Shown here: piece by piece, positions 16,519-24,198 of the stretch
How the letters are laid out: each line of letters begins with the position of its first letter
Numbering within the stretch: position 1 is the first letter of the stretch
Assembly (NCBI GenBank): GCA_020029625.1
Contig: JAIBJP010000002.1
Location: 1-35,218, forward strand
Origin: Actinomycetota bacterium
GTDB lineage: Bacteria; Actinomycetota; Thermoleophilia; Gaiellales; Gaiellaceae
Reading direction: 5' to 3'
DNA: 35,218 nucleotides
Notes under the pieces: generated by a model
Told to the model about the DNA's origin: nothing
Database searches by the model: none
Seen by the model: only the letters and a program-made list of their open reading frames with translations
Translations under genes and position numbers: made by a program

Positions 16519-16860
16519 ATGGTAGCTACGCAGGACGCCCTCCTCGCGCAAATGCGGCGTGGCACTCTCCAGTACTGCGTGCTCTCGCTGCTCGCCGACG
16601 AGGAGCGATACGGGTTCGATCTCGTCCGCGGTCTCGCCGTGTCGGACGGGATGGTCACGAGCGAGGGAACGATCTACCCGCTGCTGAGCCGCCTCCGCCG
16701 GGACGGGCTCGTCGAGTCCACCTGGCAGGAATCTCCGACCGGCCCGCCGCGCCGCTACTACCGCTTGACCGACGCCGGGCGGGCGGCGCTCGAGGGATTC
16801 AGGCTGGAATGGCGCCGGTTTCGCGACGCGGTAGACCACTTCGTAGAGAGGACGACATGA
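16519..16860 (+). CDS. PadR-family transcriptional regulator
   Basis: A 113-residue winged-helix protein of the short PadR (PadR-s1) type. GTLQYCVLSLLADEERYGFDLV is the N-terminal helix region, EGTIYPLLSRLRRDGLV the recognition helix, and SPTGPPRRYYRLTDAGRAAL the wing; the C-terminal helix would dimerise. The ATG overlaps nothing upstream and sits 7 nt after a -10 element. The stop overlaps the next gene (ATGA), a HAAS-type membrane protein, a standard pairing for PadR. It probably represses this two-gene unit, and might read an envelope or drug signal. Confidence 0.95.
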   Translation: MVATQDALLAQMRRGTLQYCVLSLLADEERYGFDLVRGLAVSDGMVTSEGTIYPLLSRLRRDGLVESTWQESPTGPPRRYYRLTDAGRAALEGFRLEWRRFRDAVDHFVERTT

Positions 16861-17486
16861 TCATGGCAGCGAAAGTCGACAAGCTCGTATCGGATTATCT
16901 GAAGCGCCTGAACGGAGAGCTCCGGGGCCTTCCCCGAGCGCGGCGGCGCGAGCTCGTCGACGAGATCTCCGAGCACATCGCCGAGGCCCGTGCGGGCCTG
17001 GAGAGCGAGAACGAGGCCGCGATCCGAACGCTTCTCGATCGCCTGGGGGACCCGGAGGAGATCGCCGCCGAGGCGAGGGAGCGCTTCGGGCTGGCGCCGA
17101 GGAAGGTCGGCTGGAAGGAGGTCGGCGCTCTGATCATGCTCCCTATCGGCGGTGTCATCCTGCCAGTGCTCGGGTGGTTCATCGGGATCGTTCTGCTCTG
17201 GGTCTCCGACGCCTGGAGCACGCGAGACAAGCTCGTCGGAACCCTGCTGTTCCCGGGCGGCCTCCTCCTGCCATTGGCCTTGGGCGTGATGGCGGAGGAA
17301 TCCAGTGGCTGCGGCACGATCGTGAATCCTCAGCTTTCCCCTCAGCCGATCGGCAGCAACTGCCCGCCCGCCGATGGGACCGGCGCCTGGGAGGTCGCTC
17401 TCGTCGTGATGCTCGTGCTCGTGCCTCTCGTGACGACCGTGTACCTGGCCCGCCGGATGCGCCGGGCGTCGTCCGCGACGGCCTAG
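16857..17486 (+). CDS. HAAS/DUF1700-type membrane protein
   Basis: A 209-residue protein with an N-terminal helical HAAS-type region (about 1-80: VSDYLKRLNGELRGLPRARRRELVDEISEHIAEA and LLDRLGDPEEIAAEARERF), followed by about three to four membrane segments (VGALIMLPIGGVILPVLGWFIGIVLLWV, LVGTLLFPGGLLLPLALGVM, WEVALVVMLVLVPLVTTVYL). HAAS domains occur in proteins encoded next to PadR regulators. The ATG at 16857 overlaps the padR stop; the track start at 16515 is in a wrong frame for the first third. Its stop shares CTAG with the convergent YtcJ-type gene. Molecular role unknown. Confidence 0.85.
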   Translation: MIMAAKVDKLVSDYLKRLNGELRGLPRARRRELVDEISEHIAEARAGLESENEAAIRTLLDRLGDPEEIAAEARERFGLAPRKVGWKEVGALIMLPIGGVILPVLGWFIGIVLLWVSDAWSTRDKLVGTLLFPGGLLLPLALGVMAEESSGCGTIVNPQLSPQPIGSNCPPADGTGAWEVALVVMLVLVPLVTTVYLARRMRRASSATA

Positions 17487-19102
17487 AGCGCGTCGTACAC
17501 GGCCTCGCCCTCGACGAGAGTCAGGAGGACGCGGGCGTCGCCGACCGGTCCGGCGCCTGGATCGAAGAGATCACGATCGAGCACGACGAGGTCGGCGAGC
17601 TTGCCGGGCTCGATCGAGCCGGTTTTCTCTTCCAGGAAGTTCACGTAGGCCGAGCCCCGCGTGAAGGCTGCGACGGCGGTTTCCAAGTCGAGGGCTTCCT
17701 CGGGCAGCATCGGCTCGGTGTCGCGGTTCGGATGCTCGACGCGCGTGACGGCGACCTCGACGATCTCGAGCGGATTCGGAGTCGAGACCGTCCAGTCGCT
17801 GCCGAACGCGAGTCGCGCCCCCGCGCGGTGGAGACTGCCAAACGGGTAGTGGTAGCGCGCCCGCTCCTCCCCGATGAACGGAAGCGTCAGATCGGTCACG
17901 TAGCGGCTGGCGGCAGCCCAGTAGGGCTGCGCGTTCGCAACGACTCCGAGCTCGGCGAAGCGGGGCTGGTCGTCGGGATGGACGAGCTGGATGTGAGCCA
18001 GGTGGTGACGGGCATCGCGGCGCCCGTTCGCCTGCTGCGCCGATTCGATCGCGTCGAGCGACTCGCGCACGGCGCGATCGCCGATCGTGTGCAGGTGGAC
18101 TTGAAAACCGTGGCCGTCGAGGAGAGTGACGATGGACGAGAGCTCTTCCGGCTCGTGCATGCCGATGCCGCGGTTGTCAGTGCCGAAATAGGGCTCAAGA
18201 AGCGCTCCGGTGAAGTTCTCGAGCACCCCGTCCTGGAAGATCTTCGCTCCGCGGATGCGCAGGCGCCCGACGCTCCCCTGCTCCCGCATGGCGAGCAGCT
18301 CGTCGATCTGCTCCTCCCCTCGAGTACGGTCCCAGAGAAGGTTCCCCTCCGACCGCATCGTCAGCTCGCCTCGTTCGGCAAGCGTCCGGTAGGCGCTCAG
18401 GGTGTGCGAGAGGACAGTCGCGTCCTGCCAAGCGGTGATTCCGAGCGCGTGCAGCTGCGTCTGCGCGTTCAAGATCGCCTGCTCCCATTCGGCCGCGGTC
18501 GTTGCGGGCACGAGCTCGTCCACAGCGCGCATCGCTCCTTCGTGAAGCGTTCCGGACGGCTCCCCACCGGCGCCTCGCTCGATCCGTCCGTCAGGCGGAT
18601 CCGGGGTCGACGAGTCGATGCCCGCGAGCTCGAGCGCCCTGCTGTTGACCCAGGCGCCGTGGCTGTCCCGGTTCGTGACGAACACCGGCCGGTCGGGGAC
18701 GACCGCGTCGAGGCTCTCCTTGTCCGGGGTTCCACCCGGGAAAGAGTCCATCGACCAGCCGCTGCCCGCGATCCATTCCCGCTCCGAATGCTCGGCCGCG
18801 TAGCGGGCGATCGTGTCGAGGCACTCCGTCGCGGTCTTGGCGTCGTGCAGGTTGCACTCGATCGCCAGGAGGCCTCCGTGCGGCGGATGCAGGTGGGCGT
18901 CCTGGAAGCCCGGGAGAACCGTGCGGCCCTCGAGCTCGACGACGCGCGTCGCCGTCCCCGCCATGCTCGCGAGGTCTGATGCCGAGCCAACGGCCGTAAT
19001 GCGGCCGCCCCTGACCGCGACCGCTTCGGCGGTTCCGCCCGACACCATGTGCACGGCGCCGCCTGTGAGGAGGAGATCGGCCGGGTTAGGGTCCATCGGC
19101 AT
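17483..19102 (-). CDS. YtcJ-type amidohydrolase (Amidohydro_3)
   Basis: A 539-residue metal-dependent amidohydrolase. An N-terminal beta-sandwich (ADLLLTGGAVHMV) leads to GFQDAHLHPPHGG with the HxH metal pair, NRDSHGAWVNS, HTIGDRAV, and FGSDW with the catalytic Asp, then a C-terminal sandwich (GKLADLVVLDRDLF). Substrates of YtcJ-like proteins are poorly known; N-acyl or carbamoyl compounds are possible. Start choice: ATG 19102 (MPMDPNPADLL) or ATG 19096 (MDPNPADLL); both are far better than the track's 19207. With 19102 the start codon overlaps that of the divergent M20 gene in a CATG. Confidence 0.9.
   Translation of the reverse strand: MPMDPNPADLLLTGGAVHMVSGGTAEAVAVRGGRITAVGSASDLASMAGTATRVVELEGRTVLPGFQDAHLHPPHGGLLAIECNLHDAKTATECLDTIARYAAEHSEREWIAGSGWSMDSFPGGTPDKESLDAVVPDRPVFVTNRDSHGAWVNSRALELAGIDSSTPDPPDGRIERGAGGEPSGTLHEGAMRAVDELVPATTAAEWEQAILNAQTQLHALGITAWQDATVLSHTLSAYRTLAERGELTMRSEGNLLWDRTRGEEQIDELLAMREQGSVGRLRIRGAKIFQDGVLENFTGALLEPYFGTDNRGIGMHEPEELSSIVTLLDGHGFQVHLHTIGDRAVRESLDAIESAQQANGRRDARHHLAHIQLVHPDDQPRFAELGVVANAQPYWAAASRYVTDLTLPFIGEERARYHYPFGSLHRAGARLAFGSDWTVSTPNPLEIVEVAVTRVEHPNRDTEPMLPEEALDLETAVAAFTRGSAYVNFLEEKTGSIEPGKLADLVVLDRDLFDPGAGPVGDARVLLTLVEGEAVYDAL
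19087..19092 (+). promoter_or_regulatory. Putative -10 element (TAGGGT) for the M20 peptidase gene
   Basis: TAGGGT lies 8 nt before the ATG at 19101, and no Shine-Dalgarno is present. It fits the TANNNT leaderless pattern seen elsewhere in this window. If real, the promoter sits inside the 5' end of the divergent YtcJ-type gene. Confidence 0.45.
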
Positions 19103-20327
19103 GACGATCTTCTCATCCCGGGAGGCGCGGAAGGCCGTCGAGCATGCGTTGCCCGAGACGATTTCCTTCCTACAGGAGCTCGTCAGAGTGCCAAGCCTGC
19201 TCGGCAACGAGGAGCCGGCGCAAGCGCTCGTCGAGCAACGCCTGCGGGACCTCGGCTTCGACGTCCGCTCGCTCGTGCCCGACGAGGCCGAGCTTGCGGA
19301 GAACCCTAACTCGGGGATCCCGCTCCTTTCCTACGAGGCGCGCCGGTGCCTTGTCGGCACGCTGGGACGCGGTAGCGGAAAGTCGCTCCTCCTGAACGGG
19401 CACGTCGACGTCGTCAGCGAGGAGCCCGCCGATCGCTGGACGAAGCCGCCCTATGGGGCCGCAATCGAGGACGGGCGCCTGTACGGCCGGGGAGCCTGCG
19501 ACATGAAGGGCGGGATCGCGGCGATGCTCCTCGCCGTCGAGGCCGCGCTGAGCGCCGGCGAGCTCCCGGGCCCGCTCGTCTACCAGAGCGTGATCGAGGA
19601 GGAGTGCGGCGGCAACGGCGCGCTCGCCGCGTGCCTCGCCGGGCCGCTCGCCGACGGAGTCGTGATCGGGGAGCCGACCAACGGATCCATGGACCTGGTC
19701 GCTCCCGGCGTCATCTGGGCCCGGATCACCCTCGAAGGCAGCTCGCGACACGCCTCGCACGCCGACGAGGGCTCGAATCCGATCGAGACCGCCTTCGCCG
19801 TCACCGCGGCTCTGCACGGGCTCGAAGCCTCCCTGAACGAGAAGCCGGAGCCGGAGTTCGCCGGTGTGGAGCGCCCCTACTTGCTCAACGTCGGCGCGCT
19901 GCACTCAGGGGACTGGCCGTCGATGACGCCGGGAAGAGCCGAGCTCGACGTGCGTCTCGGTTTCCCGATCCGGATGGATCCGGGCGAGGCGCAGTCGCTC
20001 CTCGCCGCAGCCGTCGGGCGCGCCGAGGGCAGCGCGAAAGTCGAGTTCCGCGGCTTTCGTGCACGTGGCTATGCCTTCGAATCCGACACGCCGCTCGTCC
20101 GGCTCCTCGCGGACTGTCACGAGGAGGTGCGGGGAAGCGCGCTCGTGGCAGAGCCCGCCCGCGCGACCACCGACCTGCGCTTCTTCGAGCCCGGACAGGC
20201 CGTTTGCTACGGGCCGACCGGCGAAGGGCTCCACGGCGTCGACGAGTGGGTCGATCTCGAGTCGATCGCCGAGACGGCCGCCGTCCTCGCGCTCCTCATC
20301 CGGCGCTGGGGCGACGGGCACCTATAG
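19101..20327 (+). CDS. M20-family metallopeptidase (ArgE/DapE/ACY1-like)
   Basis: A 408-residue zinc amidohydrolase. Metal and catalytic motifs: NGHVDVV (His and Asp), GRGACDMKGG (bridging Asp), VIEEECGGNGA (Glu pair), VIGEPT, and a C-terminal GLHGVDEWV (last His ligand). A dimerisation insert with GSSRHASHADEGSNPIE is present. It removes acyl groups from N-acyl amino acids or cleaves small peptides in the cytosol. The track start at 18813 is a shadow; the ATG at 19101 gives a normal N-terminus. It converges on an amino-acid ABC importer with abutting stop codons (CTATAG), so it may process the imported substrate. Confidence 0.92.
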   Translation: MTIFSSREARKAVEHALPETISFLQELVRVPSLLGNEEPAQALVEQRLRDLGFDVRSLVPDEAELAENPNSGIPLLSYEARRCLVGTLGRGSGKSLLLNGHVDVVSEEPADRWTKPPYGAAIEDGRLYGRGACDMKGGIAAMLLAVEAALSAGELPGPLVYQSVIEEECGGNGALAACLAGPLADGVVIGEPTNGSMDLVAPGVIWARITLEGSSRHASHADEGSNPIETAFAVTAALHGLEASLNEKPEPEFAGVERPYLLNVGALHSGDWPSMTPGRAELDVRLGFPIRMDPGEAQSLLAAAVGRAEGSAKVEFRGFRARGYAFESDTPLVRLLADCHEEVRGSALVAEPARATTDLRFFEPGQAVCYGPTGEGLHGVDEWVDLESIAETAAVLALLIRRWGDGHL

Positions 20328-21071
20328 GCGTCCGGCCTCGATGATCCGCTGGAGGAACTGCTGAGTTCGCTCGTTCGTGGGCGCGGAGAAGATCTCCGCG
20401 GGCGGCCCTTCCTCGAGGATGACGCCGTCGTGGAGGAAGCAGACGCGGTTCGCGATGTCGCGCGCGAAGCTCATCTCGTGCGTGGCGATGAGCATCGTCA
20501 TGCCGGAGGTGGCCAGGCCGCGGATCACGTCCAGGACCTCCGCGACCAGCTCGGGGTCGAGGGCGCTCGTCACCTCGTCCAGGAGCATCAGCTCCGGGCG
20601 CATGGCGAGCGCCCGCACGATCGCGACCCGTTGCTGCTGTCCCCCGGAGAGCCGGTCCGGGTACTCGCTCCGTTTGTCGGCGAGCCCGAAGCGGGCGAGG
20701 AGGTCGGCGGCTTCCTGATCGGCCTGCGCCTGTGGCGTCTTCAGCACCTTCGTCAGCCCGAGCGTGATGTTCTTGAGCACGCTCATGTGCGGGAAGAGGT
20801 TGAAGGCCTGGAAGACGATCCCGATCCGGCGCCGCACGTGGTCGACGTCGACACCCGGTGCGGTGATCTCCTCGCCGAGGAACTCGATCCGCCCGGCCTG
20901 GATCGGCTCGAGCAGGTTGACGCAGCGCAGGAGGGTGGACTTGCCAGAGCCCGACGCGCCGATCAGGCACACGACCTCGCTGGGCTCGAGCGTCAGGCTG
21001 ATGCCCTTCAGCACCTCGACGTCGAAGGACTTCTGCAGGCCTTCGATCGCGAGGACGGTCTCGGCGCTCAC
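20322..21071 (-). CDS. glnQ: Polar amino acid ABC transporter ATP-binding protein (GlnQ type)
   Basis: A 249-residue ATPase with Walker A GASGSGKS, FQAFNLFPHMSVLKNI, signature [15 protein letters not shown], Walker B LMLLDEVTSALDPE and H-loop IATHEMSFA, all typical of the glutamine/polar amino acid group. The track extends to 21779 in a shadow frame; the GTG at 21071 overlaps the permease stop (GTGA). It is the last gene of a three-gene importer operon. Confidence 0.94.
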   Translation of the reverse strand: MSAETVLAIEGLQKSFDVEVLKGISLTLEPSEVVCLIGASGSGKSTLLRCVNLLEPIQAGRIEFLGEEITAPGVDVDHVRRRIGIVFQAFNLFPHMSVLKNITLGLTKVLKTPQAQADQEAADLLARFGLADKRSEYPDRLSGGQQQRVAIVRALAMRPELMLLDEVTSALDPELVAEVLDVIRGLATSGMTMLIATHEMSFARDIANRVCFLHDGVILEEGPPAEIFSAPTNERTQQFLQRIIEAGRL

Positions 21072-21883
21072 CGGGCTGCTCCGAGCGCGAGTTGCCGGCG
21101 CCGGTCGCGGATGACGAGCCAATCCGTCAGGCGCGCAAGCGGAATCGTCAGCAGGACGAAGAGGATCGCGGTCACGAGATATGGCGTGTAGTTGAAATTG
21201 CTCGCCACCTCGATCTGCGACTGACGGAAGGCCTCGACGGGGCCGAGGAGAGCGACGAGGGCGGTGTCCTTCTGGAGCCCGATGAAGTCGTTCAGGAGGG
21301 GCGGCACGACTCGGCGCACGGCCTGCGGGACGATCACGTAGCGCAGGGTCTTCGCCTGCGAGAGCCCAAGTGACCGAGCAGCTGCCTCCTGGCTCGGATG
21401 CACGGACTCGATCCCGGCGCGGTAGACCTCGGAGACGTACGCCGAGTAGACGAGCACGAGAGCGACCACGCCCCAGAAGAGCTCGTCGCGCGGGATGCCG
21501 GAGATCTGCAGAGCCGGCGCTCCGAACCCCAGGAGGTAGATGACGAGGATCGTCGGCACTCCCCGGAAGAAGTCCGTGTAGACGATCGCGAGCGCCCGCA
21601 AGGGAAAGAAGACCGGCCCCGGGAGGCTGCGCAGGATCGCGATGAAGAGCGCGAAGACGAGGATGAACACCTCGGCGATGAGGAAGATCCGTACGTTGAG
21701 GAGGAACGCCTTCGGGATCACCCGCAGGGACTCGCGGAAGAACTCCCCGTTGAAGAACTGGCGCTGCACCTCGGGCCAACCCGGAGAGTTGGACACCACG
21801 AGCACTACGACGAGCGCGAAGACGACCGTGCTCGCGAGCGCGATCAGGGTGCTTCGCGACCCGGAGGCGCCGTGAGTGCGCAA
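21068..21883 (-). CDS. Amino acid ABC transporter permease (HisM/GlnP type)
   Basis: A 271-residue membrane protein with an N-terminal helix, a long periplasmic stretch, then the conserved HisMQ core: YTDFFRGVPTILVIYLLGFG, and the EAA loop QEAAARSLGLSQAKTLRYVIVPQAVRRVVPPL. A single permease implies a homodimeric channel. The start codon appears to be TTG at 21883, 7 bp after the binding-protein stop, with no obvious Shine-Dalgarno, so the exact start is uncertain. Confidence 0.92.
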   Translation of the reverse strand: MRTHGASGSRSTLIALASTVVFALVVVLVVSNSPGWPEVQRQFFNGEFFRESLRVIPKAFLLNVRIFLIAEVFILVFALFIAILRSLPGPVFFPLRALAIVYTDFFRGVPTILVIYLLGFGAPALQISGIPRDELFWGVVALVLVYSAYVSEVYRAGIESVHPSQEAAARSLGLSQAKTLRYVIVPQAVRRVVPPLLNDFIGLQKDTALVALLGPVEAFRQSQIEVASNFNYTPYLVTAILFVLLTIPLARLTDWLVIRDRRRQLALGAAR

Positions 21884-21890
21884 CCGGGTC

Positions 21891-22781
21891 TTACTCGAGC
21901 ACTGGCGGCGCCGAGCCCTCGATCCACTTCTGCGCGGCCTCGTCGAGGGTGCCCGCTTCGCGGAGGTTCGCGATCGCCTGGTTGACGCAATCGCGGAGCG
22001 GGTTCCCCTCCTCGAAGACGAGGCCGAAGTACTCCTGCCCCTCCGCCGGAAGGCGCCCGACCGCCGTCGCGTTCGGCACCTGGACGGCCGTGACGTAGAG
22101 AGAGGTGGGGTAGTCGACCACGATGCCGTCGATGTTCCCGTTCTTGAGGGCGCGGATGGCGTCGTTGTTCGTGCTGTAGACGTTCGGGTCCTTACTCGGC
22201 TGGATGGTGGCGACGATCGCGTCGTAGCTCGTCGTCCCCAGCTGGGCCCCCAGCTTCGCGTCCTTCAGGTCCCCGAGCGAAGTTGCCTTGGCGAACTTGG
22301 AGGACTTCAGCGTCACGACCGCCTGCTCGACGTCGTAGTACGAGTCGCTGAAATCGAGGGCCTGATCGCGCTCCGGGCTGTAGGAGACCTGGTTGATGTC
22401 GAAGTCGAAGTCCTTCGGGCCCGGCTTGAACACGTTGTCGAAGGGAACGACGACCCATTTGACCTCGTCGTCGGAGAAGCCCAACTCGTTGGCCACCGCG
22501 TAGGCGACCGCGCCTTCGTAGCCCTGCTTCGTCGGCTCGGTGGTCGGATCCCACGGGGCACCTTCGGCGTCCTGGAACCAGGGCGGGAAGGCAGGATTGT
22601 CCGTTGCGATCGTGAGCTGCCCGGAAGTCTTGAGGATCAGCTGGTCCTTGGCGCATGGATCGGGCGCGGCCGCCGTCTCCGTGCCCGCCGCTGTCGGCGT
22701 GGCCTCCTCGTCGGCTCCGCACGCGGCTGCCGCGAGTGCGAAGACGGCGAGAACGAGGGTCAGGACGAGCTGTTTCCGCAT
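21891..22781 (-). CDS. Amino acid ABC transporter substrate-binding lipoprotein
   Basis: A 296-residue family-3-type solute-binding protein. The N-terminus (MRKQLVLTLVLAVFALAAAAC) is a lipoprotein signal with the Cys near residue 21, followed by an Ala/Thr-rich linker. The mature part shows LTIATDNPAFPPWF, DFDINQVSYSPERDQALDFSDSYYDVEQAVV and GAQLGTTSYDAI, standard for polar amino acid binding proteins. The ATG at 22781 has GGAGA about 7 nt upstream. Its promoter lies in the 106-bp gap shared with htrA. The ligand is not predictable; the usual Arg-Asp amino-acid clamp is not obvious to me. Confidence 0.92.
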   Translation of the reverse strand: MRKQLVLTLVLAVFALAAAACGADEEATPTAAGTETAAAPDPCAKDQLILKTSGQLTIATDNPAFPPWFQDAEGAPWDPTTEPTKQGYEGAVAYAVANELGFSDDEVKWVVVPFDNVFKPGPKDFDFDINQVSYSPERDQALDFSDSYYDVEQAVVTLKSSKFAKATSLGDLKDAKLGAQLGTTSYDAIVATIQPSKDPNVYSTNNDAIRALKNGNIDGIVVDYPTSLYVTAVQVPNATAVGRLPAEGQEYFGLVFEEGNPLRDCVNQAIANLREAGTLDEAAQKWIEGSAPPVLE

Positions 22782-22887
22782 CGGGGTCTCCTTCGGCCGG
22801 GTCGCCGAATCTACCAGGAGGAGCGCTTAACGCGCGCTTAACCGCACGCAACCCGCCCTTAAGCACCGCGGCGCTATAACCGTTGGC
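22782..22887. promoter_or_regulatory. Divergent regulatory region between binding-protein gene and htrA, with helically phased CTTAA repeats
   Basis: The 106-bp gap holds, for htrA, a -10 TATAAC (22875-22880) 7 nt before the GTG, with no good -35. For the - strand gene, TAGATT (+ strand 22808-22813) lies about 26 nt before the ATG and is a possible -10. Three CTTAA copies on the + strand start at 22826, 22837 and 22858, that is 11 and 21 bp apart (one and two helical turns); the first two are GCGCTTAACGC and GCGCTTAACCG. Such 11-bp direct repeats suit an OmpR-family response regulator. Confidence 0.5.
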
Positions 22888-24051
22888 GTGGAGGTAGGCG
22901 CCACGCGCATCGGTGCGTTGCTCGTCGCCGGCGTACTCGGGGGCGGCGTCGCCGTCGGCATCGACCAGGCCGTCGGGGACGAAGGCGGCACGACAGTCAT
23001 CCGCGAGATCACCGCCGGCACTGCCCAGTCGACCGCGTTTCGCAATTCGAATGGCAGGACGATCTCCGACATCTACGCCGGCGCCAAGGGCGGCGTCATC
23101 CAGGTTCTAGCGACGTCTGTTGTCTCGGACAACCCCTTCTTCGGCTCCCAGCCGTCGCGGGCGCTCGGCTCCGGCTTCGTCATCGACAAGGCCGGACACG
23201 TCGTCACGAACTACCACGTCATCGAGGGCGCCTCCAAGGTCGAGGTGAGGTTCTCCGGCAACGACGAGATGCCGGCGACGGTCATCGGCCGGGACCCGTC
23301 CACGGACATCGCCGTCCTGCGGATCAAGCGTGCCCAGGGGCGCGCGCTGACGCCGCTCGAGCTCGGGAACTCGGACGTCGTCCAGGTGGGTGACGCGGTC
23401 GTCGCGATCGGGAACCCCTTCGGGCTCGAGCGGACGGTGACCGCGGGAATCGTCAGCGCGCTTCAGCGAGAGATCACCGCTCCCAACGGCTTTGCCATCG
23501 ACCGCGTCATCCAGACCGACGCCGCGATCAACCACGGCAACTCCGGCGGCCCGCTCCTGAACGCCGACGGCAGAGTGATCGGCGTCAACTCGCAGATCGA
23601 GACCGAATCGGGCGGGAACGTCGGCATCGGTTTCGCAGTCCCGATCAACACCGTGAAGGACGTCGTCTCGCAGCTTCTGGAAAACGGCAAGGTCGACCAC
23701 GCGTACATCGGCGTGGAGATGGCGACGATCACGGCCGAGCTGGCGTCGAACGTGCGCCTGCCGGTCGACCAAGGCGTCCTCATCCAGCGCGTGCGGACGG
23801 ACAGCCCGGCGGCCCAGGCCGGACTGCGCGGCGGCACGACGCAGGTGGTCGTCGACGGCGAGAGCTACCTCGTCGGCGGCGACGTGATCACGAAGGCGGA
23901 CGGCCAGCGGATCGAATCCGCGGAGCAGCTGCGGAGCGTAGTCACTTCGAAGCAGCCGGGCGACGAGATCGCCCTGGAGATCCATCGCCAGAACGAGACG
24001 AAGGAAGTGACCGTCAAGCTTGGGCGCCAACCGAACACCCCAGTCGGATGA
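22888..24051 (+). CDS. htrA: HtrA/DegP-type serine protease with PDZ domain
   Basis: A 387-residue S1C protease. One N-terminal membrane helix ([18 protein letters not shown]) anchors it, placing the protease outside the membrane. The triad is H110 ([10 protein letters not shown]), D140 ([11 protein letters not shown]) and S219 ([11 protein letters not shown]), all present. A PDZ domain follows from about 265 (YIGVEMATI to the C-terminus), with the carboxylate loop AYIGV. It degrades or refolds damaged envelope proteins. The GTG start has no Shine-Dalgarno and lies 7 nt after TATAAC, so the mRNA is probably leaderless. A strong terminator hairpin follows at 24128. Confidence 0.95.
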   Translation: MEVGATRIGALLVAGVLGGGVAVGIDQAVGDEGGTTVIREITAGTAQSTAFRNSNGRTISDIYAGAKGGVIQVLATSVVSDNPFFGSQPSRALGSGFVIDKAGHVVTNYHVIEGASKVEVRFSGNDEMPATVIGRDPSTDIAVLRIKRAQGRALTPLELGNSDVVQVGDAVVAIGNPFGLERTVTAGIVSALQREITAPNGFAIDRVIQTDAAINHGNSGGPLLNADGRVIGVNSQIETESGGNVGIGFAVPINTVKDVVSQLLENGKVDHAYIGVEMATITAELASNVRLPVDQGVLIQRVRTDSPAAQAGLRGGTTQVVVDGESYLVGGDVITKADGQRIESAEQLRSVVTSKQPGDEIALEIHRQNETKEVTVKLGRQPNTPVG

Positions 24052-24127
24052 GAGGCGTCCATGGCCCCTTCCCCCAGGGGCCCGCTTCCGGCAGCCGAAC
24101 AAGCCAGCTTGGTTGACCGGAAGTAAG

Positions 24128-24172
24128 CGGTCGGAGGCCCGCCCGCCTGCCCGGGCCTCCGACCGACTTCTT
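24128..24172 (+). terminator. Intrinsic terminator after htrA
   Basis: A perfect 14-bp stem (24128-24141 with 24152-24165; GGTCGGAGGCCCG against CGGGCCTCCGACC plus one outer C-G pair) with a 10-nt loop, followed by the short pyrimidine-rich tract ACTTCTTT. The U-tract is weak but the stem is very stable. It is the only convincing stem-type terminator in the window. Confidence 0.75.
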
Positions 24173-24186
24173 TAGAAGGCTCAGCC

Positions 24187-24192
24187 TAGAGT
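24187..24192 (+). promoter_or_regulatory. Putative -10 element (TAGAGT) for the GCS2 gene
   Basis: TAGAGT lies 6 nt before the GTG start at 24199, directly after the htrA terminator. No Shine-Dalgarno is present, so a leaderless mRNA is inferred. No clear -35. Confidence 0.5.
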
Positions 24193-24198
24193 GGCGCG

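Larger units (their letters stand above)
24052..24198 (+). other. 147-bp intergenic region with three consecutive hairpins
   Basis: This is the longest gap in the window. Hairpin A: GGCCCCT-N6-AGGGGCC (24063-24082). Hairpin B: CTTCCGG (24085-24091) pairs with CCGGAAG (24117-24123), enclosing an inner CAAGC-CA-GCTTG stem. Hairpin C: see the terminator entry. The promoter of the next gene (TAGAGT) lies at its end. Apart from these I see no ORF. Confidence 0.6.

Noticed and set aside
17174-18979. 601-aa ORF on the + strand
   Set aside because: Antisense to the YtcJ-type amidohydrolase, whose metal motifs are intact; no recognisable domain.
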